Shown: positions 1 through 12,500 of the stretch, piece by piece
Numbering within the stretch: the first letter of the stretch is position 1
Layout of the letters: each line of letters begins with the position of its first letter
Origin: Antedon mediterranea
Lineage: Eukaryota > Echinodermata > Crinoidea > Comatulida > Antedonidae
Assembly: GCF_964355755.1 (NCBI RefSeq)
Contig: NC_092679.1
Span: 24,242,432-24,306,431, forward strand
Length of the DNA: 64,000 nt
Direction: 5' to 3'
The notes under the pieces: generated by a model
The model's input: the letters and a program-made list of their open reading frames with translations, nothing else
Databases searched by the model: none
Told to the model about the DNA's origin: nothing
Program-made: the position numbers and the translations under genes

Positions 1-153
1 TGTCTGCAATTCCGCGATCAAATCACGGTTTTGGTTTTCCTCATTCTCACTGTTTACAATCCACAAGATATATATATATATATGTAGACTTGGATTTATT
101 GTGTATTTACCTATAGAGTGCAAAAACACGCTTTATACTTTCTGAATACTTAG

Positions 154-596
154 TGACAATGTCTGCAGTAGCGCAGTATCTACTCTACATTCACGGCAAG
201 TGTCTTACTCCGTCTCTCGTCAAACATCATCTCAGACGAAGTGTGGCTTTCTTAGTTGGGGCCGATGCACGGAGTATAGGTAATAACATCTATTTTGCTC
301 TCACTTGAATCAATTGATTCATTTAATGCCAAGAAAGGATTCAAAATTGATAACAAATGTTGATATGTTTATAAGTGACAGGTGCATTTAAAAGGCATAG
401 ATAGTGAAACAATAACCCAACTACATAGAGGCTGTTTAACAATACTGAGTACAATACAATTTTATCATCAAAACAATTAATTTTAATAGCCGGCAATATA
501 GCGTGGCATATCGCAGAGAGTACTACCGTGTATACTCGACAAATTACTTTTGCTGTACGGGTTGGGCCGAAGATGGACAAGGAGGATGTCCAATCG
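154..596 (+). CDS. EMI domain, two exons of the modular receptor
   Basis: Exons 154-279 and 490-596. The first reads DNVCSS..., then [20 protein letters not shown]; after the intron the reading continues with [19 protein letters not shown] and a GQGGC ending. The spaced cysteines, the W..C..YR signature, the Y..EY..VY run and the CC-GW ending are the hallmarks of the EMI (emilin-type) module that starts many extracellular multi-EGF proteins. The first exon enters in phase 2 after a TTTCTGAATACTTAG acceptor and leaves through GTAATA. Since EMI modules normally follow directly after a signal peptide, only a short N-terminal exon is probably missing before position 154. Confidence 0.8.
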
Positions 597-3500
597 GTAA
601 GTAAATCTTTGCTACAGCTAATTTTGATAAACAGTTTATAAATAGATTAACAATAGATATTAAATAAATTTATAATGATTTGTTTACAATGCTTATACAG
701 CCATATGTACAACAAACTGTGGTAGTGGAGGGGAATGCGTTTCTCCAGACGTTTGTTCTTGCTTCTCTGGATTTGAAGGATCACGCTGTAGTAGTAAGTT
801 ACTTTTAAAATATATGTTACTATTTACTAAAAAAAAAATACACATTACTATTTTGTTATTGTTTTCTTGAAACTTTGTAATTTCTGACTCCATAATTAAT
901 TAGTAGGCCCCAAAGCATATTAATACCGCACAGTAATGTTAGGACTATTGTTCACAATAATAACATATTACAGAGATTCGTACAGTAAAATCAAATAACG
1001 CTTTATATTGATTTCTAATTTTCTTGATTGAACTAATGTGTGAAGATAATACAATACACACAGCCCTAACAAAAGGTAGGCCTAAATTAAGTAGATTGAA
1101 CCTCATTTTGCACCCCTTGTAAGTGGATTCCCATAACGGAAAAATTTCTAAAAACATCTCTTAAACTAATACGGCCAGTTTTATTTTGCAGTAAGCCTAC
1201 ATTATGATTTTATGTGTGTTAATTTACCTCCAGTAAGCGGTAAACAAGTGTTTAGTGTACGCTTGGGAGAAGTTTAAACTGTATTTCTTTATAATTACAG
1301 ACATTAATGAATGTTTAGAAAACAATGGAGGGTGTCAGCAAAGTTGTATTGATACCCTAGGAAGCTTTTATTGTCAATGTTACACTGGCTACGTAGAGGC
1401 AAACAACGAATGCATAGGTAGCCTAACATATATATTCAAACTATAAGATAACATGTTCTTCTATGTTTCATCATTCTGACATAATTTGTTGGGTTCCCAA
1501 AAAAGAGAGGTTATTTTCCATGTTTTTTACAGTAAACTTTTAAACATAAGTTTCTAGCATACTATTCATTCATTTATAAACAACAAATGTATCAAGGAAT
1601 TCATAATCAGGTAATAGAAAAACCTGTTTTAAATACAAAAAAAGTGTTAGTTTTGTGAAAAGAAATAAGATTGATATCCATTGCTTTGAATGAAGTAATT
1701 GTTGGAGAATAATTAACATAAGTTGGTAAGTTATTCCATATTTTAGTGCCATATTTTAACATCAGTTTCACTTGTCTGTATTAGCTACGTGCAATTTGCC
1801 ATGTATTCACGGAGAGTGTACATCACCAGATTATTGTGATTGTGAAACTAATTATGTGGGGTCAACTTGTGACGATTGTAAGTATTTTTGCTGACTTTAT
1901 GTTACACAAACAACCTTTGTGTTCTCTTCTTTATTGTATCAAACAAAAAACAATTTAATACAAAAGGTAGCCAAGATATAGCCGAAGCTAATCAAGCTTG
2001 GTACCTTTTATCGTAACTAACTTAAGCTACGAAATCAACAAATAAATAACAGAACTTAAAAGAAAATAAAAATTTGATAACGTCAAAAACAAAACAAAAA
2101 ATGTTGAATAATAAATAAATAACATAACATAAAGTGCTGTATGTACTATACTGTTCAATAGATAATATCTGATGAATTAACAATATATAAAAACATTGTA
2201 AATTATAGATTATTCTTTTATATACTTAGATAAAAGTAATTCTTTAAGTTGTTTAGAGAAAGCAAATCTAGATGTAATTGTTCGTAATTCTAAAGGTAAA
2301 TCATTCCAAATAACAGCACCAGAAAAAGAAATTCTAAATCGTCCACAATTAATACGACAAGGGGGAATGGCTAAATTAAAATAATGATTAATTCTTGTAT
2401 TATATGCATGATCAGTAGTTTCAAAATAATCAGATAAACTATGAGGTAATCTATTATTAAATAGATCAGAAACAAATTTAGAAACACATAAGGTATATAG
2501 TTTATTTATATCTAATATTTTAAGTAAATGAAATAAAGGCAATGAATGTGTTCCAAACTTAGAAAAAGTCATACACCTGACACACATTTTTTGTGTAACT
2601 AAAAGGGGTTTTAAATACGAATCATATGTGCTACCCCATATCTCAATACCATACATTAGATGTGGCTGAATAAAAGCATTATAAAGCAAGATTAAAGTGT
2701 TCCGAGGGATATAGTGCCGTAATTTAAATAAAATACCAACCCGCTTCCTTAATTTATTGTTCAAATCAACAATGTGGTCTTTGAATGAAAGAAATTTATC
2801 CAAAATAATACCAACAAAAGAAATCGTATCCGTTTCAGAAATCTTATTATTATTTATCTTGATAGAGCCATTGATACTAATATTTTTATTTCTTGAACGA
2901 AAAACAATAAACTTTGTTTTGTCAGTATTAATTGTTAATTTATTGGCATTACACCAATTAATTACTTTTTGAAATTGTATGTTAATTTCGTCAAGATTTA
3001 ACATATTTCCAGATAAAGGTTTAAATAGGTTGGAATCATCAGCAAAAAGTCTAAAATCAAAAAAATCAGTAGAATTTGGCAAATCATTAATATAAATTAA
3101 AAACAAAATGACACCGAGCACCGATCCCTGGGGAACACCACAATTGATGGGCAATCTATCTGATATAAAGTTTCCTGAAGACACAAACTGAAATCTGTTA
3201 CTAAGATAATTAGAAATCCACTGTAGAGGATTACCTCTTACTCCGTAGTAATTTAGTTTAGAAATTCCGCTCATGTGTAAAAATACATTTATTTGTTACA
3301 CTATTGCAATATCGAAATTGTATTTAGTTGATGAATGTACAGCAACAGTGAATGGTGGATGTGCCCAGATATGCAATAACCTCTTCGGCGGATATCAGTG
3401 CGAATGCTTACCGGGACATGTCCTTTCAAATCTAACAGAATGTATAGGTAAGTAGATTTTTATGAAGTATTGTGGAAGGAAAAGTCTTTTATATTTAAAT

Positions 3501-6500
3501 TCTGTATTGCCTAAAAAATTTCAGTTAAGTATTCTTTTTGTAAATCTTTGTTTTGGCCTTTTTTTCTGGTCTCAAACTTGATAGATAGGCTTAAAGATGA
3601 TAAATAGTTTTGCTCGCAGTTTGTAAATTTGTAATTGTATATTCTTTATTTTTTTTAATGCATTTATGTATATATATATATATATATATTTTTATATTTT
3701 CTTTATAGCGTTGTGCGAACCTACGTGTGAGAACGGCGGACAATGTGTAGGAGTTAACGACTGTGATTGTCTCAATACCTACACAGGTGACAGATGCCAA
3801 TATGGTTAGTGTAGCCTTAGTTAAAGTAAAAAATAAACCAAACTATACAAATACACCTGCTATGCGCTCTTTCTAAAACTTTGCAGGAGAGATTTGTAAA
3901 GGAAAATAATTTTACCTAAATAAGAATCTTTCTGGAATAATAATTATTACACTCAACGCTTTCTTAATTTTTAATTAAATAAAAAGTACATAAACATAAG
4001 TTAAGAAATATACCTTTTCTTACGTGTTTGAAATGTCTATTAGCAAAATAGATTGATGATACAACCAGTGTTGCAATGCAATACAAAAATAATTATAATT
4101 GAATATAAAACAAGCATAACTCACAATTCTTTTTGACAGACGTCAATGAATGTGAAGTGAATAATGGCGGATGTGACCATTCTTGTGAGAACTTACCTGG
4201 ATCATTTAGATGCCACTGTTTAGATGGATTCTCCGGAACTAGTACTTGTACAGGTGAAAATATATTAAATCCTAACTAAGTTATTGACATAATCATAGTG
4301 TGTTTTTCATTCAGCCTCTTTAAATGATCACCTTCCTTCATGTTATCTTCTGATGTAGCCTACGAAAGAAAAAAAAACCAACATTAGCTTACATATCATT
4401 ATCATATCATTGTCATTGTCATTTATTTCGCCTGAAAAAAAAACCAAAATGTAAAATAATGAGGCAGGATTACGAAAATGTTTACAAGAAAAAAAAGAAA
4501 TTAATAATAACAGTCTCCACATTGCGATACACGTAGAAATATTAAATTTATATAAATATAGGCCTACATATTATGCAGTCAACAGGTTGATGCAAGCGTT
4601 TCATCGGCAATTTCCAATCAGTTTTGCGATTCATCATCATTCAGAATTCAATGAATTATAAAATATTATTTTTTTTAAAAAATAGATATTGATGAATGTA
4701 CCTTTGCAAATTGTCACAATTGTACCAATTACCAGGGAAGTTTCGAGTGTCTATGCAAAATTGGATATGAAGCCTACGATTTATACAACTGTGAAGGTAA
4801 ATTAAACAATATAAAAGTGTATTAACTACAGACAGTAGCCTAATATTTTTTAGAAATAACATTAACTTAACTTAAATGTAATCACAACATTAAATCGAAT
4901 ACAGAATTACTTTAAAAAAAAAAAAAAAGAAAATACCAGATCCTATCTTCATTGACAAAAAAAAAACCGAATTTGATAGTAATTGATCTTAACAATCTAC
5001 CACGCAAATAATAAAATAACACCTGGTTTTCTCTGAACGAATATACTCGCACAGATAGAAAGCGTTGGTTTCTGCGCATGCGTATTCAGTTTACATACTA
5101 TTTGTGATGAAAAGAAAAAACACAGACATGTTTGATTCACTTAGTACTGAAAAAAAGGTCTTAATATCTGAAAAAATGTAATGTTTTTTAAGATGTTAAT
5201 GAGTGTGAAGGTGGCGTCGATGGATGTGGCCAACTGTGTTTAAACTCAATCGGTAGCTTCAGATGTGATTGCAATGACGGATGGACACTTCAACCTGATG
5301 GAAAAGGATGTACAGGTGTGTTTTGATTTCGTTCATCATATTACGATTATGATTTAAATAATAATTTAATAATAATTTTTGTTCAACTAATTATTTCATA
5401 TAAAATCACATTGTTATATAAAAAAAATCGTTATCGTTTAAAGCCAATCCATGTGTTGAAATCGGTGTACCGTTCATGGGGAATCGAAGCTGTACTGGAT
5501 TTACAACAGGGGAATTGTGTACATTCGAATGTGAAACGAGTCATCGTCTGGAAGGTACTCAAGTCAGACACTGTCTATCAAACGGTGTTTGGAGTGGTCA
5601 AACTACTAAATGTGAAGGTTTGTTTTCTACATTTTATGTAATATAAATTATTTGTCTTGGTGCCACAGTGCAAAATTATGGCAATCGGAACTTGGCCGCT
5701 AACGTTTCACGAGTCCCCATGTATTCCAAATATAGCTCTGTCCAAAAACGTATCCTATATTAAACGGATGTTCACTAACCCCACACCAACTGTAAGGAGA
5801 GATCCAACTAATGCACGGCAAGTGATACGTACTAAACCCATAAAATTGAATAATAAATAATAATGTAATATAATAGGTCAGTATGTAATATGTATTATAG
5901 AGATTATATGTCCTGAAGTGCCATCGCCGGTTAATGGATACATTCATTTTCCATGTGAAAATAAAATTGGGGATCGCTGTAGATTTGGGTGTGATTTAGG
6001 ATTCTACTTAGAAGGTGATACTGTAACACAGTGTTTATTCGCTGGAGTTTGGAACATCACATTTCCAGTATGTAAAGGTGAGCAATTATCTACTGTACTT
6101 TAAATAATTATATTATTTTGTAAGCATATACTTTGTCACGTCCTAAAATTCAGCCGGCCCTAAAAAAGCAGTTTGTGGCTATATCACGGCTGGTGATATC
6201 AAATAAAAAGTTGAATTAAAAGTTTTTGTATAATGCATTTTTTAAATAGAAATACAAGCATGTACGCCTTCCCCATGTTTAAATAATGGTGTTTGCCAAG
6301 TATCACATCATGATATCAGGAGTTATACATGCGACTGCTCTAAAAGTGGCTATGTAAGAAACAACTGTGAGAAAAGATTTGTAACAACACCTGATTGGCC
6401 TGAGATTTGGGTAGGAGAAATTTATAATTTAACATTTTTTGCGAAGACGGAGAAAACCCTTCTATTATCAATTGAACTGGATTCCAAAAACGTGCAAATT

Positions 6501-9500
6501 GAACCATCGAACCTTCTCTTTACTGAGAAAATAAACAAACATTATGTTTCTATTAGAGGAATTGGTCAAGGATTCACAAGGATATCATACATTCTGAGAC
6601 ATGATGAATCACATAGTTTTACTACACCAGATGACGACGAAATATTTGTGTTTCAGAACCATTCTCAGATAAATTCAGAAATATTTACACCGGGGTACCA
6701 ACTACCTTCGGGTTGTTTTCTACTATTAGATCAGTCTGTATGTACACATTTTATTTCTACCGAGGAGTGGAAGACAGTTACTGGTAAAAGTAATGGAATT
6801 ACGTCTTTGGCAACAGAAACATTTGAGCTTCCCCTAAATCTCATTGGACACGCAATCGGAAGAAGCAGCAAGACCACAACAAAATTACTCAGCAATTGTC
6901 ACAGTGAAGAAATAACACTAGATGATATCCAGGCCTTTGTTCATTTTAACTCATTGTATCGCAATTACACACGTCAACTAGAACACGTTTTGCCGGAATG
7001 GATGACGTTTATATCTCTTAACATTGATCCTCGTAATGCTGATACATCATTTTCTACGTTGAGTCTGAGTGGCTCTGATGTACAATCAATCGGCTGGTGT
7101 TCCAATGCACCCGTTACAAAAGATGGCATGTACTCTGTTTATTTACTCTACAAAACACAACTTACATTAGGAGGCAGACGTGTTTCTTTGCCAAAACCAC
7201 CTTTTAAACGAAAGTATTGCTTTATAGTGGGCATATGTGAAATAACTTCTGGAACAGTGGTATTAGTTTTTCCTGAAGGTTCAAGAGATATTTTAAGTCA
7301 CATTGACGGTCTGGATCACAAACGTTCACTTGAGGTGAATGTCAATTATCTTGCGTTTTCTAAAACTAATATGCTTAATTCAAATATCAATGACAAGAGC
7401 AACATTAGCATTTTGGCCAATCTTCAATATTCTTACTATATCAACAACACAGTTTCTGCAAAGATCGAAGGTAGCGGCGATCTTCAAGTTTCTCTCGAAA
7501 ATGTAAATCAGGTGAGCATATTGTGTTCATTTAAAAGATGTATATTGTAATATTTAAAATATTTCTATTTCAGAAATAACCAAGCAAGTATACCGGTATG
7601 TTGTATTATTTTTTCTTATAGTTATTCAGTCATCTGTTTATACAACGTTGGGTTTTCAAACAATTTGGAAATTCCAAAATAAGCCTCTTCTGGAAAATGT
7701 TAGGAGAAAACATTGAGTTGCCTTTCATTTCCAAACAACAAGACCTGCTACCAACTTTGAATGCTACCGTAGGTGGTAAGTATTTGTTCGGTATGAGATA
7801 AATCATAACCACTAAAGTGCATTAAGGTCATAAAAATAGATATAAACTTCAAGCAACCAATAGCGTCTTACAAATAAGATCACAACATTGATGCTGTATG
7901 TTCCTGAGTTCTAGGCTAAATAGCATTTTTAAATGTATAATAACAACTAGATGGTGCGCTCGCTTACCTTTTTAGTAAGTATAAACCGCCGTAAAGTCCG
8001 AAAGTAACCTCGGCAAATCGAATTCGGAAGCAAGTGAGCGAGTTTTAAGCGTGTCGTAGATACGAAATGGAAAGGTTTCGATTGAAACATTTAGTCGTTC
8101 TGCATTGTGTTCGCATATCTTATTATTAAGCATGATTGTTTGCCATATACGATAATGTGGTCACTGTTTAAAACTAATAAAATTGTGAATAAAGAAATAT
8201 AATTATGTTTTATTCATTTATATTATTATATTTGTAGAAATAATACGTGATTTAATATTTTAAATTAGAAAATTAAATGTATGATATATTTTTTAATTCA
8301 TAAAACCTAACTAGAAAATTGTTCTAAAGATGCATTGGTTTACTCCTTATATTAGGTTATCCTGTTGGTGAACATTCGTTGGATCGAGGCATATTAATGG
8401 AATCGACAACGTCATTGGGTGTTTTCGACAACACACCATTTTCCTGGTTGCTTAAGACGAGCAACAGTTCAGTAAATGTCTTTCTAGATTATGACTTGAC
8501 ACCAATTCTATACACTCAATCTGATCTTAATACCTTAACAGACATTATACAAGCTCTTGAAAACAAACGAAGTGACCTAGATGATTTAGTTGAACAGCTC
8601 AATGTGATTAAATATAGAAATCTGTACTCAAATACAAAATCTGCTCTCAATTTATTACAAAAAAGCCTGAAAAAATACCATGCAGCAAAATTTCAAGAAG
8701 TGAGAACAATTAGCGACTCTTTACATGATTTACGTATACAGAATAAACTGGCATTGAACAGCCTTTGGTCGGTTATTGACACGCTCTCCGGTGATGCTAG
8801 TTTACAAATAGAGTTTCAGAGTGTCACAACTCGCTTTGAGAAGCTCAGCAATCAGGTTCTTTTTGAAGTGCAAGATATTTTTGCTCACGAAAGTACATCA
8901 GAGTCAGGATTTTACATGAATTCCGAGGTCTGTTTATCACCACACCTTTGTTTTCCGTCATTGGAAGTCAAAATCTTAAACTCATATAAGAATTGTCCAG
9001 GCCAAATTGAATCAATTTATTTAAATACGTCAAACGTCTGCTTGACAGGTGAATACAATTCAAACAAAAAGCTCAATAGATTTATTAGTATTCCTGCAGA
9101 ATCAACGTTTAGCTTAGTATTAGAATCATTTAACAACCACTGGCAAGGTAATACCCCAGTGCTTATAAATATTCTTGGTATAGAACAAGTAACGACTATG
9201 CGATTAGAAATGACGAAAATGTACTTCAGTTTTTCTGGAAAACTTTGGGATTTATTCGATATGCAAGCAAACGCCAGTTCTGACCTGAGGTCGTTGGAAT
9301 CGATGGTACTAAATGTAAATGGAGAAATTTCAGTTGAAGGTTCATTGACATTAGGAAGGATCCTCAAGGACAAAATTATTTTTCTATCACAGAAATCAGT
9401 TGATGACAGTGAACGAAGAATTAGTCAAGCTGTTAAATCTGTTGAAAAAGCCGCATTAAACTTCCGTGATGTTTCAGAAGAAGCAGCTCTAAAAGATGAA

Positions 9501-12500
9501 CATGTTGCTGAGGCTAAAACTAAATATGTGTCTGCTGAGAACGAATTTCTAGCAGCAAAAACTGCGGTTGAGATAGTGCGTCAGTCTCTGGAAAATGCCC
9601 ACTACGAAACGAAAGAGATTGAGAAATACTTGAATAATGTATGTGAAGTTTATGAGTGCAATGGTGTTTGTCTACCAGGAAGTAAAATTGTTACTATCAA
9701 AGAAGATGTTTTTGGACTTGTATCATACAAATGCTGTGCTGGTAAAACTGAAACAACAGTCATTAATGAGACAACCAGCTGTTGTTGGACTTGCTATGTA
9801 CCAACCCCAGTTAATTCCTTCGGGTTTAACCCATTTAAGCTAATTATTGGAGTTTACAAAGTTGCCACTGGTAGCTGGCTTAATGGTGTAACAGAGATTA
9901 TCGAATCTATAGGAAATAACAAACGACTGTCCTATTCAGAAGGTGTGTGCTGCAAAGAGTGTAAAAGGCCAGTTGAAATAACAGTTATGTTTGACTCGTG
10001 TAGTACATGTGTCAGAAATGAGGTCATAGGTCAAATTGAGAAACTTCAAATAGAAGAAGTTCCTTGCAGTGTACAGATACCTGACGCCAATTGTGTAAAG
10101 AATAACGAAGAATGTCGAAAGTTGCGAAGTTAGTTATTTGATCAGTTTAGAAAAACAACATTTGACTTAGCTGCTCCAATTAAAGAGTTTGATAATGCTG
10201 TTGTACGTGCATCAGTTGCAGAAGCAGCATTCAACAAAGCACTTATCGAACTAGACGATGCAATGAACCAAGAAAAAGAGGTATTAGAAAGAGTTGTGAT
10301 AACACAGAACCATCTCAACAATACTCAGGATGCATTGGATAAACTTTCTACAGATTTCGGAGCAGCGTTGGCTATAAGAGAACACCAAATCAATGGATCA
10401 CTAGAAGAAAGTTTACAGTTAAACGGACTAACTTTTAACATTGATCTTGTCGGAAAAGATACTTCTGTGATTCCAATAGTCTGTGACATGACATTGTCGT
10501 CTTTTCCTGTACTGATTCAAATATTCATTGATTTCAACAATTTAAATTATACAGTTGACAATGCAGCGCTTTTTATAACAGAAGAACTGTTCGGCGATAC
10601 AACCAGATTGATTAGACGAAATGAGATACCCCGTAAAAAACTGGATATAATAAATGGAATAATTACACAACCACCCTTTGAAACTGTCGTTTATAATATA
10701 ATCAACAACACCAATCTGAATATAACCAGAAACCTGTTACGAGATCAAAATATTGTTCAGAATGATGAGAGATGTCAAGAATTTGATGATATACTAGGTT
10801 TTGTCGAATTTTCATTTCAAACACTACTCGAAATTGTAAATATCAGTAAAATTGGTTCTATAAAAGCAATACAAAAAGAAGAAAAGTTTCAAAATCAATA
10901 CTTGTACAATTTATCTCTATTTATTTCACCAGCTGTTACAAATTACAGTTCAACATTACTCTATTTCAACTTAACTATGGATGACTTGAACAAATCTAAT
11001 GCTGGTGATGGAGTTGAGGAAAATGCGTTAACGAAAGTTATTGATTCTGCAAAGATGAAAACAAACAACACACAATCATTACTTGATGTTGATGTTCTTA
11101 GCAAATGGAAAATTGCAATGGACATCTATATCCATAATTCCAATGGTTTATCTGACTGTGAAGGGTTCTATGATTGCTTAACAACAGCGTTGATTGCTTT
11201 GAGATATATGTCAGAAGGTCGACAGAGTTTTGAGAATGCTGTGGCACTTGATGAGTATGTTTCACATTTTATATACAGCAACATGTTTACTTCAGATGTC
11301 AGTGAGGCTGAAGCAAGTAGTTTGATTGCACTGGGTCTTATACTTGTTCTTAAAGAGAATAACGATGTTTATATGAAAGAGCCTAACATTATAGAGCATC
11401 CTGAACCAAGCATTGTAGCAGTTGAAGGGGAAGATATTACACTGTCGTGCGCAGCTACTGGTAACCCTTTACCAACATTTACATGGATATTTAATGGTCA
11501 AACATTGATTGGTAGGAATTCAAACACACTGATTCTGAATCAAATAAATCCATCCGATTCTGGTAGCTACAATTGTCATGCAAGTAATTTAGTGACTTCA
11601 GTTTCGTCTTTAAATTGTGAAGTGACCGTTGAATTCGCACCATACATTCTCAAACACCCACAGGACATTGCCCTTGAACATGGCAATCTCGATGGTGTGT
11701 ATTTTACATGCGAAGCTAAAGCAGTTCCATTAGCACACTATCGATGGTACTTCCAGTCTAATACTTCATTCGATATGGAACCCATCTTCGGCCAGAATAG
11801 CTCAAGTATTGAGATAATAAGTCCGAGGTTCAGTAACGATGGGTGGTATGTGTGTGAAGCTTGGAACAAACATGGACATCGGTTTTCGAAACCCGCTAGA
11901 CTTAACATCCTTGGAATCTCGATGCCAGAGTTCTCAAGCGATATCACCATAATGCTTTACCGAGTAGAATATTTAAGTTCGAAACATACAAATAACAAAT
12001 CACTAGGAGATGTCATCAGTAGCTATGATGACGACCTAGAATTGGAGCTTCTCCATTACCAAGAGGCAAGTCCAATTGGCAAGCCATTTCTTACACAGAT
12101 CATATTTGACATCAAAAGTACCAATGCAACATCACTTGACATTGTAATTGCTAGTCGAGAAAAATCAGTTTACCAGGTAAAAGACAAGGTTGAAAGTATT
12201 CGTAAAAATGTTGTTCAACTTCAACGTTTAATGATACCTGGTGAGCTATTTGAACATCGAGGTGAAATATATGAGGTGATACAGTTCAACTCTGGTATAA
12301 ATGGACCAATATGTACCAACACTCAATATGCTCACAAAGATGGATATGTTTGTGGTGAGTTCACATTCCTACATTAAAACTATATTAAAATAAAGTATTT
12401 TAAAGTAGTAGTAGTAGTAGTAGTATTGCAAAACAAGGCCATATACATGGCTGCAGTTGCGTGCTCAAGTTAGTGTTTACCGACCAACTGACAGACCGAC

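Noticed and set aside
1-60. A signal-peptide exon for the receptor (ITVLVFLILTVYN)
   Set aside because: The hydrophobic run is suggestive, but there is no good donor in the right phase to join to position 154 and no start codon in the window.
5411-5860. Separate small genes around the sushi exons
   Set aside because: The open frames are in a different frame from the sushi exon 5444-5617 or lie in the following intron, and show no domain.
10106-10149. A tiny intron removing the TAG
   Set aside because: The possible GT..CAG pairs next to the stop span 17 or 25 nt, too short for animal splicing, and both lead to new stops in the resulting frame.
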